From Actinomycetota bacterium (GTDB lineage: Bacteria; Actinomycetota; Aquicultoria; Aquicultorales; Aquicultoraceae), in contig JAGXSZ010000033.1 in the NCBI GenBank assembly GCA_018333515.1, positions 1-61,480 of the forward strand: 61,480 nucleotides of DNA, written 5' to 3'. Below the pieces are notes generated by a model that worked only from the letters and a program-made list of their open reading frames with translations, did no database searches and was not told the origin of the DNA. The first letter of the stretch is position 1, and every line of letters starts with the position of its first letter. Of the stretch, positions 34,934 to 45,118 are shown in pieces. Position numbers and translations under genes: made by a program.

Positions 34934-36067
34934 CTAGCGTAATATTACCAAACAGTTCCTGTGGATTATCTCTTCACTGGCGCTGTCGCTAAATTTCTCC
35001 AGCACCTGTGAACTTTTGAGTCCCTTTATCTCATCGACTTCGCTAGAGGAAAAATTCGTCAGCCCTTTCGCGAAGACATTGCCCTGCAAATCTTTGACCG
35101 TTATCGCGTCGCCCGCCTGAAACCTGCCCTCGCAGCCGACTACGCCTGCGGGAAGAAGGCTCTTGCCCGCCGATATCAACGCGTTCGCGGCGCCGTCGTC
35201 GACGACGACGCTGCCCCGAGGCGACTTGCCAAACGCTATCCATAACTTCATCGCGCTCAGACGTTTCTTGCGCGGCGCGAAAAACGTGCCGACACGCTCA
35301 TCGTTCATTATATCGATAAGAACGTTCGCCCTCCGGCCATGAGCTATGACCATACCGACTTGCGCGAAGATAGCGATGCGCGCCGCCTGTATCTTTGTGA
35401 CCATTCCCCCCGAGCTAAACGACGAGCCGCCTCCACCGGCCAGCGACTCTATCTCGGTCGTGATATCTTCGACCATCTCTATCAGCTTCGCGTCCCCGCC
35501 GTCGCGAGGGTCACCGGTGTAGAGCCCTTCGATATCCGAGAGCAAAATCAGCAGGTCGGCGCGGATAAGATTCGAAACGAGCGCGGCGAGCGTGTCGTTG
35601 TCGCCGAAACGAATCTCGTCGACCGCCGTCGCGTCGTTCTCGTTGACGATAGGGACGACGCCGAGCGCGAGCAGGGTCTTTAAGGCATTGCGCGAGTTGA
35701 GATATTGTTGGCGGTGGATAACATCGTACTGCGTCAACAATACCTGGCCGACCTTAATACCGTGCTTACTGAATAGGCTCGCGTATTCGTGGAGAAGAAG
35801 TCCCTGGCCGACCGATGCGGCGGCCTGAAGCTCCGGGATGGTCGAAGGCCGCGCCTTAAGGCCGAGGCCTTCGACACCCGCCGCAATCGCGCCCGAAGAG
35901 ACGATTACCACATCGTAACCGTCCTTTTTCAATTGCGCGACCTGTTCGACTATGCTCTTCAGTTGGACGTGGTCGATACCGCCCGTCTCTTTAGCGACCG
36001 TGCTCGTCCCGAGTTTTACGACAATCCGGCGAGCGTTACGGAAGACATTCAGTCCTTTGCAAGGCAA
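34934..36067 (-). CDS. proB: Glutamate 5-kinase with PUA domain
   Basis: 377 residues. First step of proline synthesis. Amino-acid kinase domain (about 12-265: VVKLGTSTV, IVSSGAIAAG, NENDATAVDEIRFGDND, GGGSSFSSGGMVTKIQAA) followed by a C-terminal PUA domain (about 290-370), the usual feedback-regulated layout. TTG start at 36067; the first residues are uncertain because no good ATG exists. Confidence 0.96.
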   Translation of the reverse strand: MPCKGLNVFRNARRIVVKLGTSTVAKETGGIDHVQLKSIVEQVAQLKKDGYDVVIVSSGAIAAGVEGLGLKARPSTIPELQAAASVGQGLLLHEYASLFSKHGIKVGQVLLTQYDVIHRQQYLNSRNALKTLLALGVVPIVNENDATAVDEIRFGDNDTLAALVSNLIRADLLILLSDIEGLYTGDPRDGGDAKLIEMVEDITTEIESLAGGGGSSFSSGGMVTKIQAARIAIFAQVGMVIAHGRRANVLIDIMNDERVGTFFAPRKKRLSAMKLWIAFGKSPRGSVVVDDGAANALISAGKSLLPAGVVGCEGRFQAGDAITVKDLQGNVFAKGLTNFSSSEVDEIKGLKSSQVLEKFSDSASEEIIHRNCLVILR

Positions 36068-36134
36068 ACACCTCTAATTAGATTTTAAGACTAACTTCTA
36101 TTTTATCACTTTTATGCGGCGCCGTGATAGCCGC

Positions 36135-37460
<1,326 letters not shown>

Positions 37461-37466
37461 CTAAAC

Positions 37467-37493
37467 AAAAAAAGCCACAGTCTCCTGTGGCTT
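37467..37493 (-). terminator. Rho-independent terminator after rpmA
   Basis: Reverse-strand stem AGCCACAG / CTGTGGCT with loop GAGA followed by seven T residues, between rpmA and obgE. Confidence 0.88.
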
Positions 37494-37510
37494 CTATCGA
37501 CCTTTAAAAT

Positions 37511-37780
37511 CTACGCTTCCGCAACGGCTTCGCTTAAGATGCTTACCTTGCGTCCGCTCTTAGTGTGGCCGCCAAAAGCCACGTACCCATCGATAAGAGC
37601 GAAGATGGTGTAGTCGCGTCCGAGACCGACGTTCTTGCCGGGCTTAATCTTGGTGCCGCGCTGGCGCACAATGATACTGCCGGCGCTGACATGCTGGCCG
37701 CCAAAAGCTTTAACGCCCAACCTCTTAGATTGGCTGTCGCGACCGTTCCTGGTACTTCCCATTCCTTTTTTGTGTGCCAT
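37511..37780 (-). CDS. rpmA: Ribosomal protein L27
   Basis: 89 residues with the conserved N-terminal tail [20 protein letters not shown] that reaches the peptidyl-transferase centre, then [20 protein letters not shown]. The rplU (L21) gene that normally precedes rpmA is not here; a consensus promoter stands directly upstream instead. Confidence 0.98.
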   Translation of the reverse strand: MAHKKGMGSTRNGRDSQSKRLGVKAFGGQHVSAGSIIVRQRGTKIKPGKNVGLGRDYTIFALIDGYVAFGGHTKSGRKVSILSEAVAEA

Positions 37781-37832
37781 CTATATCACCTCAATCAAGA
37801 CAAAATAATCAGCATTGATTTACACCCAACTA

Positions 37833-37861
37833 AGTATATGGGTCTAGAAATGTTTTGTCAA
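37833..37861 (-). promoter_or_regulatory. Consensus sigma-70 promoter of rpmA
   Basis: Reverse-strand TTGACA (37856-37861), 17-base spacer, TATACT (37833-37838), about 53 bases before the rpmA ATG. Confidence 0.85.
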
Positions 37862-38139
37862 ACATAAAACAGGTCGGGGGACACATCCAAAATTATGTGG
37901 GCGCCGAGAACCCCGCTGGCTTATCGGGTTTGCGACCGATAAATTACCGCTGTCTCGAAGATTTAGCGAAGAGCATCGCCGCAACACCTATCTTATGCCG
38001 CGGATATCGAGAACTGTGCGCCGTAAAATGCGGGCACAACTACGACAGGCGGGGTCTTCAAAGACCCCGCCTCCGCCTTGTCAAATGCCGTAGAGTCTGC
38101 GGACATCATGGCGTGTCGTCAACGATTAGACTGCCTTAT
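37862..38139. other. Intergenic region with a strong hairpin
   Basis: No gene seen. A perfect 12-base stem AGGCGGGGTCTT / AAGACCCCGCCT (38047-38072) probably ends the hemerythrin transcript. Near 37872 the tract GTCGGGGGACACATCC resembles ends of Y1-type transposase units. Confidence 0.5.
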
Positions 38140-38553
38140 CTACGCGGCTCTTCCAATCGTAAAATCCTTATAAGCCGAGAAAATTACATCTTCTTCCCTG
38201 CGTGCGAACGCGCTCATTATTATAGCGAGCCGGCTGATGTCCCCGGCATAATCGCTCTGGGATCCGCCCTGGGAATATTTATCCAGGAACTCGATGAAAA
38301 CGGTCGCAAGACGGACGATGTCGCGCGCGAAAAGGTCGAGTGTCTGTTGAAGCCGCGGGTTGTTAAATGATTCCTCGCGTAGCTTCGGGTAGATCGTCTC
38401 GTTCTCTTTTTTCAAGTGCGCGAGCAGAGCCGTCTTTATGGACTGCAGCAGCACCGGGGCGCCGTCTGAATTAATTTCGAGTCTCTTTATCTTGTTGAAC
38501 GAGTCGACGAGAGACGCGTGTTCGGATTCTAGCCGGCGGATCAAGTCTGACAT
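38140..38553 (-). CDS. Hemerythrin-like domain protein
   Basis: 137 residues, all-helical. Histidine and glutamate ligands appear in ESEHASLVDSF, LLAHLKKENETIYPKL and ARREEDVIFSAY, the hemerythrin/HHE pattern, although the last histidine pair is not obvious. Such proteins bind oxygen or sense iron/redox. ATG 38553 follows AGGAGG by six bases. Confidence 0.75.
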   Translation of the reverse strand: MSDLIRRLESEHASLVDSFNKIKRLEINSDGAPVLLQSIKTALLAHLKKENETIYPKLREESFNNPRLQQTLDLFARDIVRLATVFIEFLDKYSQGGSQSDYAGDISRLAIIMSAFARREEDVIFSAYKDFTIGRAA

Positions 38554-38723
38554 ATGTTTCCTCCTTGAATGCATATGATGTAGAACTGGCTAGATTATTC
38601 ATCGGCGACGCCCATGAAAGCTAAAGAATGATTTCGATATGATTAGGGATGATTTTGTCCGTGAAAATAGTTGAAACGCTCCGGGCATCCATGATGAAAT
38701 AGCCTAGCCTTCCGGGGTCGACA

Positions 38724-39710
38724 CTAGTTAGGCTGAACCTCCCGGTTGACAAGGTCGTCGTAGGTCAAACCGGCTTTGATGATGTCTTTCTTGACCATCC
38801 AGTCGAGGAGACGCTCGACATCGTCCTCGGTTGGGAGCTGCACCTGCGGGTAGAGATTTACCTGATACGATTCGGCAATCGCCTCGGGGAGTTCGGCTTT
38901 CTCGATAAGGAGGCCGCGATACGAATCGGGCTTGACATTGATGAGAATGACCGCGTCATTGACGGCCTCGAGCATGTCCCCAACCGCGTCCCGGTTCTCG
39001 CTGAGGAATTCATCCCCGAAGAGCAGAATCGTCTGGGAGAGGTTCGCGCCTTTGGTATCGTCTACTATTAAACGAGCACCCCGTGCTTGGGCAAGCGACA
39101 GCAACGGGTCCGGCAAAGCCGCGGCTTGTGTTTGCCCGCTCATCAGCGCCTCCAGGCGCACGGGAATCTTCTTGATCTCGATTTTCTCGATGTCGGCATC
39201 GGCAAACCCGTTCCCGGTCAAGATGCCGTCGACGACATATTCGATGATTGTGTTGCCGGAGACGGCAATCGGCACGCCCTTGAGGTCTTCGATTGCCTTG
39301 ATTTCGGATTTCGGCGAGGCCAGAATGCCGAACCGGCCCTCGGTCGGCTGCGAGCCGAGCAAGACACTGACTATGGAGACCGGAACCCCGCCCCGCTCAA
39401 GCACCGCGGCCGCTAGGATATCCCCCGTAAGCCCGTCTATCCGGCCTGCTTGAAGCGCCGCGTCGCGCTCTTGCGCGCTGTTGAAAACGATGACTTCGAC
39501 ATCGACGCCGACCTCGCTAAAGAGTTCTTTTTGCTTCGCCACGTAAATCGGGAGTGCGTCTTCGGTGGGGAGTGTGCCTATCTTTATTTTGACGGCTTCT
39601 TTCTTGACAGTGGTCTCCGTGGTCTTAGTGTCGGTTGCGCCCGTGTTCGAGCAGCCTACCGCCAAAACGACCAATAGTGCGACGAGTATGCCGGCGATGG
39701 TCTTCTTCAT
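38724..39710 (-). CDS. NMT1/SsuA-type ABC substrate-binding lipoprotein
   Basis: 328 residues. Lipobox LAVG-C near residue 20, then a periplasmic-binding-protein fold of the NMT1/ThiY/SsuA group (VKIKIGTLPTEDALPIYVAK, AGRIDGLTGDILAA, GRFGILASPKSEIKAIEDLKG). Ligands of this group are thiamine precursors, sulfonates, nitrate or taurine; the ligand here is unknown. No permease or ATPase gene is adjacent. ATG 39710 has GGAGGAG upstream; the longer open frame includes a duplicated ribosome-binding segment. Confidence 0.85.
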   Translation of the reverse strand: MKKTIAGILVALLVVLAVGCSNTGATDTKTTETTVKKEAVKIKIGTLPTEDALPIYVAKQKELFSEVGVDVEVIVFNSAQERDAALQAGRIDGLTGDILAAAVLERGGVPVSIVSVLLGSQPTEGRFGILASPKSEIKAIEDLKGVPIAVSGNTIIEYVVDGILTGNGFADADIEKIEIKKIPVRLEALMSGQTQAAALPDPLLSLAQARGARLIVDDTKGANLSQTILLFGDEFLSENRDAVGDMLEAVNDAVILINVKPDSYRGLLIEKAELPEAIAESYQVNLYPQVQLPTEDDVERLLDWMVKKDIIKAGLTYDDLVNREVQPN

Positions 39711-39753
39711 GAGTCTCCTCCGTAGGGTCATTGGTCTCCTCCGTAGGGTGCCG
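39711..39753 (-). repeat. Tandem duplication of a ribosome-binding segment
   Basis: Two adjacent copies, about 21 bases each, of GACCCTACGGAGGAGAC followed by a near-identical CAT/CCAAT end. Each copy contains a full Shine-Dalgarno sequence and an ATG in the same frame, so translation could begin at either. Confidence 0.65.
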
Positions 39754-39875
39754 CGCCGCCTAAGTGTGTTGGTATGAGTGCGAGTGTGCGGCAAAACAGT
39801 CCGGTCCGCAAAGACCGACCTGAAAAGTATAGTAGCACAAAACAGGGGTATCCGACAGCGCTTGGACGGCAAGAC

Positions 39876-41939
39876 TTAGGCTCTCAACAGCCTCGCGTTT
39901 ATAGCGACGATAACAGTGCTAATGGACATGAAGACGGCGCCTATTGCCGGGCTCAACACGACTCCATAACTATATAACACGCCCGCGGCGAGCGGGAGCG
40001 CGAAAACATTGTAGCCGGTCGCCCAGGCAAGATTCTGCAGCATCTTACGGTATGTCGCTTTTGAGAGCCCGACTATAGAGACGGCGTCGAGCGGGTTACT
40101 CTTGACCAGGATGATATCGGCCGTCTCGACCGCCACGTCGGTTCCCGCCCCTATCGCGATACCGATATCGGCCTGCGCGAGCGCCGGTGCGTCGTTGACA
40201 CCATCGCCGACCATCGCAACGGTGAGCCCTCTGGCCTGCACCTCTTTGACCTTGGCCGATTTCTCATGCGGCAGCACCTCGGCAAAGTAATCGTCGAGAC
40301 CCAGCTCGCCCGCTACCCATTTGGCGACTTGGCGGTTGTCGCCGGTGAGCATCATCACCCGCACACCCATCTCCTTGAGCTTGGCGACCGCCTCACGCGA
40401 CTCGGGCCGGATGATATCGGCAAGCCCTATGGCACCGTTAAGCTCGCCGTCGATGAGGACGAAGACGACCGTTTTCCCCTGCTCGGCTATCTTTCCGATG
40501 CGGGCATCGTCATACGGAATATTTTTCTCTCTGAGATAACCGGGGCTAACCACTTTCACATCGCGGCCGTTAACCTTAGCCTCGGCCCCCTTGCCGGGGA
40601 TAGAGTTAAAGCCGGTCGTCTCAAAGGTCTCAACGACCGAGCCGGCTATGCTCTTGGCGATAGGATGCTCGGAGTACGCCTCGACAGACGCCGCATATTT
40701 GACGAGTTCGTCTTCGCTCAACACGTCCGCAAGGATGACCTTATCGGTGACGCCGAATTTGCCCTGGGTGAGCGTCCCCGTCTTGTCGAAGATGACGGCC
40801 TGGATATTTCTCGCCCGCTCGAACGCCGCGCGATCTCTAATCAGAAGACCTTTGCTCGCGGAAAGCGCGGTCGAAATCGCGACGACCAACGGTATGGCAA
40901 GCCCCAGCGCGTGCGGACAGGCTATGACCATCACGGTCACCGCCCGCTCGATGGCGAAAGAGAGTTCGGAGTTTAAGACAACAAACCAGACCAACCATGT
41001 GATAGAACCACCGGTAAGCGCTATGATAGTCAACCACAGCGCGGCGCGATCCGCCAAATCCTGCGTCCTCGACTTGCTCTCCTGAGCCTCGCGTACCAAG
41101 TCGATGACTTGCGAGAGAAATGAGTCCCTACCGGTCTTATCGATTACTATGGTAACCGAGCCCTCGCCGTTTATCGAGCCGCCGATTACCATCGAGCCTG
41201 GCGTCTTCGATACCGGTTTCGACTCACCGGTAAGCATCGACTCGTTGACGCTGGTCGCTCCATCGACGACTTCGCCGTCGGCGGGCACTTTCTCCCCCGG
41301 CTTGACAATCACCCTGTCGCCGAGGATAAGGGCGCTTAAGGGTACGTCTTTGACGCTTCCGTCCGGCGTCACCTTGTGAGCGTCCTGAGGCATCAGACGC
41401 GCCAGTTCTTCGAGCGCGCGCGAGGCCCCCATTATCGAGCGCATCTCAACCCAGTGACCGAGAAGCATGATATCTATCAATGTCGCGAGTTCCCAGAAGA
41501 AGTCGATTCCGGGCAGGCCGAAAACGGTCGCGCTGCTGTAGAAATACGCGGTCGAGGTGGCCACGCCGATGAGCGTCATCATCCCCGGCGTGCGCTTGCG
41601 CACCTCGTCGATGAGGCCCGCCAGGAAGGGATAGCCCCCATAGAAGAAGATGACCGATGAGAGCCCGAAGAGGACTAACTGGTCGCCCGCGAAGCGCAGC
41701 GACTCCCCAAACCCGGCAAACATCTGTAGCATCGGGGACAATATGAGGACCGGGATGGTTATAGCGAGCGAAATCCAGAAACGTTTCCTGAAATCGGCGA
41801 CCATCATCTCGTGGTGGCCCGCCCGGCCCATTCCGCCGCCGTGGTCCATCCCTTCCATCCCTTGCATATCGTGCCCTGTCTTATCGTCTTGCGGGTTTTG
41901 TTCATCCGGCTCGCGCCGCGGGTATTCGCTATGGTCCAT
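39876..41939 (-). CDS. copB: Copper-translocating P1B-type ATPase, CopB class
   Basis: 687 residues. A His/Met-rich N-terminal tail (DMQGMEGMDHGGGMGRAGHH) replaces the CXXC metal domains. The membrane metal site is CPH (VMVIACPHALGLAIPL), which marks the CopB class, rather than CPC. Phosphorylation motif DKTGTLT, hinge MVGDGVNDAPAL and TGES are present. It exports copper or silver. No copper regulator or chaperone lies next to it. Confidence 0.95.
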   Translation of the reverse strand: MDHSEYPRREPDEQNPQDDKTGHDMQGMEGMDHGGGMGRAGHHEMMVADFRKRFWISLAITIPVLILSPMLQMFAGFGESLRFAGDQLVLFGLSSVIFFYGGYPFLAGLIDEVRKRTPGMMTLIGVATSTAYFYSSATVFGLPGIDFFWELATLIDIMLLGHWVEMRSIMGASRALEELARLMPQDAHKVTPDGSVKDVPLSALILGDRVIVKPGEKVPADGEVVDGATSVNESMLTGESKPVSKTPGSMVIGGSINGEGSVTIVIDKTGRDSFLSQVIDLVREAQESKSRTQDLADRAALWLTIIALTGGSITWLVWFVVLNSELSFAIERAVTVMVIACPHALGLAIPLVVAISTALSASKGLLIRDRAAFERARNIQAVIFDKTGTLTQGKFGVTDKVILADVLSEDELVKYAASVEAYSEHPIAKSIAGSVVETFETTGFNSIPGKGAEAKVNGRDVKVVSPGYLREKNIPYDDARIGKIAEQGKTVVFVLIDGELNGAIGLADIIRPESREAVAKLKEMGVRVMMLTGDNRQVAKWVAGELGLDDYFAEVLPHEKSAKVKEVQARGLTVAMVGDGVNDAPALAQADIGIAIGAGTDVAVETADIILVKSNPLDAVSIVGLSKATYRKMLQNLAWATGYNVFALPLAAGVLYSYGVVLSPAIGAVFMSISTVIVAINARLLRA

Positions 41940-42086
41940 GGCAGCCTCCTGCTATCGTCCGCATTGCTCAATAAACAAGCGTATGTCTAATAGATAACCA
42001 TTTCTATTTTAATACCGCACTTCTGTGATTTATACACACGTGAATTATCGGGGTTTTCACACGGTCTGCCGTCCCCCTCTTTCTTT

Positions 42087-42974
42087 TTAGAAAGTCTTTA
42101 AGGTAAAGGAGCGACGTATAAGCGCGCTTATGCTGTCGACCACAAACACCATCATAAATACAGCCGCCATCAGTGTAAGCAGTTCGTTATAGCGAAATAG
42201 CCTCATAGCCAAATCAATACTTTGACCGATACCGCCCGCGCCGACAAAGCCGAGAATAGTCGCCGTGCGAATGTTGCACTCCCATAGATATAGAGTATAA
42301 GATACAATACCGTTTAACGCCTGAGGAACTAACGCGAAAGCCGCGATCTTAAACCGGTTGCCCCCCATCACCCGCGCCGCTTCCACCGGTCCCACGAGAA
42401 CACCCTCCATGGTCTCCGAGTAAATCTTGCCCATCAGCCCGGCGTTATGCACAGCGAGCGCTAGTACGCCGGCAAAGCTCCCTAAGCCCACTGCCGTAAT
42501 AAAAATCAGCGCCCAGACTAACTCCGGTATCGTGCGCAGGAAGTTAAGGACATTTCTGGCGACGAGATATGGGAGGTGTCCGCCAACCCATCGCGATAAT
42601 AATCCCACACCAGGCACTTGTGCGCGACTAAGTGTACGGGTTGCGGCAAACGCGAAGGGAATCGATATGACAAGGCCTAGCACTATGCCCATAATCGATA
42701 TCTGAATTGTTTCAAGGATTGGGGTTACGAGCGAAAGCAGGAAGTTCGACGATATTTCCGGGGGGAAAAGACTCAGGACAAACTTCTTCATGTTCGCCCG
42801 ACCCGCATCACCAAAGAGCATGGCAAAATCTATCTTAGCTCCTTTTGCGCTCCATGAGACGGCAAACGCAAATGCGGCCATAACAAGAAGAGTCTTCAGC
42901 GACTTCTTTTGCACGATAACGTTGAGCGCGCCATTTCTGTCTGTTCCCTTGCCTGTTCCGGGCTTGTTTTGCAT
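42087..42974 (-). CDS. phnE: Phosphonate/phosphite ABC transporter permease
   Basis: About 295 residues, five to six membrane helices, with the PhnE EAA-loop GPVEAARVMGGNRFKIAAFA and the helical tract NVLNFLRTIPELVWALIF. ATG 42974 overlaps the phnC stop by one base (TAATG), the signature of translational coupling; a GTG or ATG further upstream would lie inside phnC. Confidence 0.92.
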   Translation of the reverse strand: MQNKPGTGKGTDRNGALNVIVQKKSLKTLLVMAAFAFAVSWSAKGAKIDFAMLFGDAGRANMKKFVLSLFPPEISSNFLLSLVTPILETIQISIMGIVLGLVISIPFAFAATRTLSRAQVPGVGLLSRWVGGHLPYLVARNVLNFLRTIPELVWALIFITAVGLGSFAGVLALAVHNAGLMGKIYSETMEGVLVGPVEAARVMGGNRFKIAAFALVPQALNGIVSYTLYLWECNIRTATILGFVGAGGIGQSIDLAMRLFRYNELLTLMAAVFMMVFVVDSISALIRRSFTLKTF

Positions 42975-43864
42975 TACCCGCACGGCCCCCCTCGCTCCTT
43001 TCGGACACATGAATGCCTGTCGTTGTCCTGTTCCATCGAGGGCTCGCGGGCGGAATTGATGCTCGCCGCACTCTTGCCGTGGTCGTTAACGTACCAGCCT
43101 TTAAGCATATCGTCTTCGTTCCCCTCGTAAATCGAAGCAAGCAACTCGGCACTGAATTCCCTGGGCGAACCATCAAACACAAGTTGTCCGCGTCGCATGG
43201 CGATAACGCGCGTGAAATACCTGCGAGCGATGTCGATGTTGTGGATATTGCAGATCAGGGTTTTACCGCGCATAGCCGCCATCGCTATTAGCGCATCCAT
43301 GATGCGCTCCGCCGAGATAGGATCAACAGAAGCGATCGGCTCGTCAGCGAGGATGATGTCCGGGTCTTGCATTAGCAAACGTGCGACCGCCACTCTCTGC
43401 TGCTCACCACCGCTTAAGTTTCCGGCGCGCATACGGAGCTTATTCTGAATTCCCACTTCATCAAGGTACATAGCGGCTTTCTGGTACGAAAATGGTGTTG
43501 GGCCAAATAGGAGTAGACGCAATACCGCCGGCGTTGAAAGCCGGCCTAGAAGCCCGGCAACCACATTTGTCGCGACCGAAAGCTCCCTCACCAGGTTGTG
43601 CTGCTGGTAAATGACGCCAATCGTACCGCGGACTTTCTTGAGTCGCGCATATGGCAGCGAATACAAATCAAGGCCATTGAGAGCGATAGCGCCTTTGTCG
43701 ATATGAATAGAGCGGGTAAGCGCTCGAAACAGCGTCGTCTTACCCGCTCCGCTTGGCCCTATAATCGCGACGGTTTCGCCCTTGTCGACCGATAACGACA
43801 GGTCGTTAAGGGCGACAGCGCCGCCCGGAAATGTTTTTGTAAGGCTCTCGACTTGGATACTCAT
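42974..43864 (-). CDS. phnC: Phosphonate/phosphite ABC transporter ATPase
   Basis: 296 residues. Walker A GPSGAGKTTLFRAL, Q-loop YQQHNLVRELSV (a PhnC-like variant), signature LSGGEQQRVAVARL, Walker B DIILADEPIASVDP, H-loop NIHNIDIA. The C-terminal 45 residues after MLKGWYVNDHGK are low-complexity and unlike the family. Middle gene of phnD-phnC-phnE. Confidence 0.94.
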   Translation of the reverse strand: MSIQVESLTKTFPGGAVALNDLSLSVDKGETVAIIGPSGAGKTTLFRALTRSIHIDKGAIALNGLDLYSLPYARLKKVRGTIGVIYQQHNLVRELSVATNVVAGLLGRLSTPAVLRLLLFGPTPFSYQKAAMYLDEVGIQNKLRMRAGNLSGGEQQRVAVARLLMQDPDIILADEPIASVDPISAERIMDALIAMAAMRGKTLICNIHNIDIARRYFTRVIAMRRGQLVFDGSPREFSAELLASIYEGNEDDMLKGWYVNDHGKSAASINSAREPSMEQDNDRHSCVRKERGGPCG

Positions 43865-43921
43865 ATAAAGCTACAATCCAATAATTCAGACATCGCGTGC
43901 CGGACTTAGTTTGTTAGTATG

Positions 43922-44857
43922 TTAAACTTTCGGCGAAATCAGGCCAAGCTCGATACCCTTGTCAAGAGCTTCCTTATACGCGTCGGCATTGATTTCGACA
44001 TATCTCTCAGCCCTAAGAAGGTCGAGAAGCTCAGGGTCGTCTATCGTTACGAATATTTCCACTAGTTTTTTCTTGAGTTCCGGGTCGAGATTTGACGGCA
44101 CACACCACGGGTAACCCTCGACTTCTTGCTTCGCTATCGTTTTGAGCTTGCCGCCATCCACCTTGCCGTCTTTGATGAGTTTCCTCAAGATGCGACCCTC
44201 CACGCCGCCCGCGTCAACGGTGCCGTTGAGAACAGCCTGGGCCGTTGCATCATGACCGCCAGAGAAGATAGCAAGCGAAAGCGGCGCGAACTTCTCTTTC
44301 CAATCATAACCGGCCTCGACAAGCATCATGCGCGGATACAGCGAGCCCGATGTAGAGCTAGGGTCACCAAACGCAAAGGTCTTGCCTTTGAGGTCATCGA
44401 GCGTGTTTACGCCGCTATCGGTACGGGCGATTATCTCGCTGTAATACTTGGTCGTGCCCGTCTCCTTGTCAATCTCCGTGACTATTGGCTCAAGTTCTGT
44501 CTGCTGCAATGCCTGAGCATATGTAAGCGCACCAAAATAGGCCAGGTCAAGCTTTTCGGCAACCATCGCCTGAACAACTCCTGTATAGTTGGTAGCCACA
44601 AACAGCTCCACCGGCATCCCCAGTTTTTCTTCCAAATATTTTTCGAGCGGCTCGTACTTTGCCAGTTGCTTCTCGGGAGAAATGTTCGGGATCAAGCCTA
44701 CGCGCAGGGTCTCCGGCTTGTAGTACTTTGATTCTTTCGCTTCAGGCAGATTGTTAGCGCTCACCGTCTCCTTTGGCCCCTGCGCACCGCAGCCCGCGGC
44801 GAGAAGCACTACAAACGCAACCGTCACGGCCATGACTACCTTTAACAACTTACCCAC
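43922..44857 (-). CDS. phnD: Phosphonate/phosphite-binding lipoprotein
   Basis: 311 residues. Lipobox LLAAG-C near residue 22. PhnD/PtxB-type binding fold: LRVGLIPNISPEKQLAKYEP, FVATNYTGVVQAMVAEKLDL, FAFGDPSSTSGSLYPRMML. GTG 44857 is chosen for GGAGGG seven bases upstream. Ligand may be phosphonate, phosphite or hypophosphite; no C-P lyase or ptxD gene is in the window. Confidence 0.93.
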   Translation of the reverse strand: MGKLLKVVMAVTVAFVVLLAAGCGAQGPKETVSANNLPEAKESKYYKPETLRVGLIPNISPEKQLAKYEPLEKYLEEKLGMPVELFVATNYTGVVQAMVAEKLDLAYFGALTYAQALQQTELEPIVTEIDKETGTTKYYSEIIARTDSGVNTLDDLKGKTFAFGDPSSTSGSLYPRMMLVEAGYDWKEKFAPLSLAIFSGGHDATAQAVLNGTVDAGGVEGRILRKLIKDGKVDGGKLKTIAKQEVEGYPWCVPSNLDPELKKKLVEIFVTIDDPELLDLLRAERYVEINADAYKEALDKGIELGLISPKV

Positions 44858-44911
44858 CGGCAATCCCTCCTAATAATCGTAAATACATACCTTAAGCGAA
44901 CCTTATTAGCG

Positions 44912-44941
44912 ATTATACGTGCTTGCTTGCTACGCTGTCAA
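44912..44941 (-). promoter_or_regulatory. Consensus sigma-70 promoter of phnDCE
   Basis: Reverse-strand TTGACA (44936-44941), 18-base spacer, TATAAT (44912-44917), about 55 bases before the phnD start. Confidence 0.85.
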
Positions 44942-44948
44942 TATATTT

Positions 44949-44974
44949 ACAGTTGTTAATCGATTAGCAACTGT
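44949..44974. promoter_or_regulatory. 26-base palindrome upstream of the phn promoter
   Basis: ACAGTTG-T-TAATCGATTA-G-CAACTGT: perfect dyad except the pair flanking the core. It begins eight bases behind the -35 element, the usual place for an activator. A second dyad CATAAG-TATTG-CTTATG follows at 44978-44994. Confidence 0.65.
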
Positions 44975-45118
44975 ATTCATAAGTATTGCTTATGGTATGA
45001 GGACTTTGGCTATCGATGGCCCGAATTGCCGATTACCGGAAATAAAATCGGGACTAATCTAATCCGCCGGCGCGACGAGGGCTTGCCTAAGCCGGGAATC
45101 GGTATCGGAATGTCGGCT

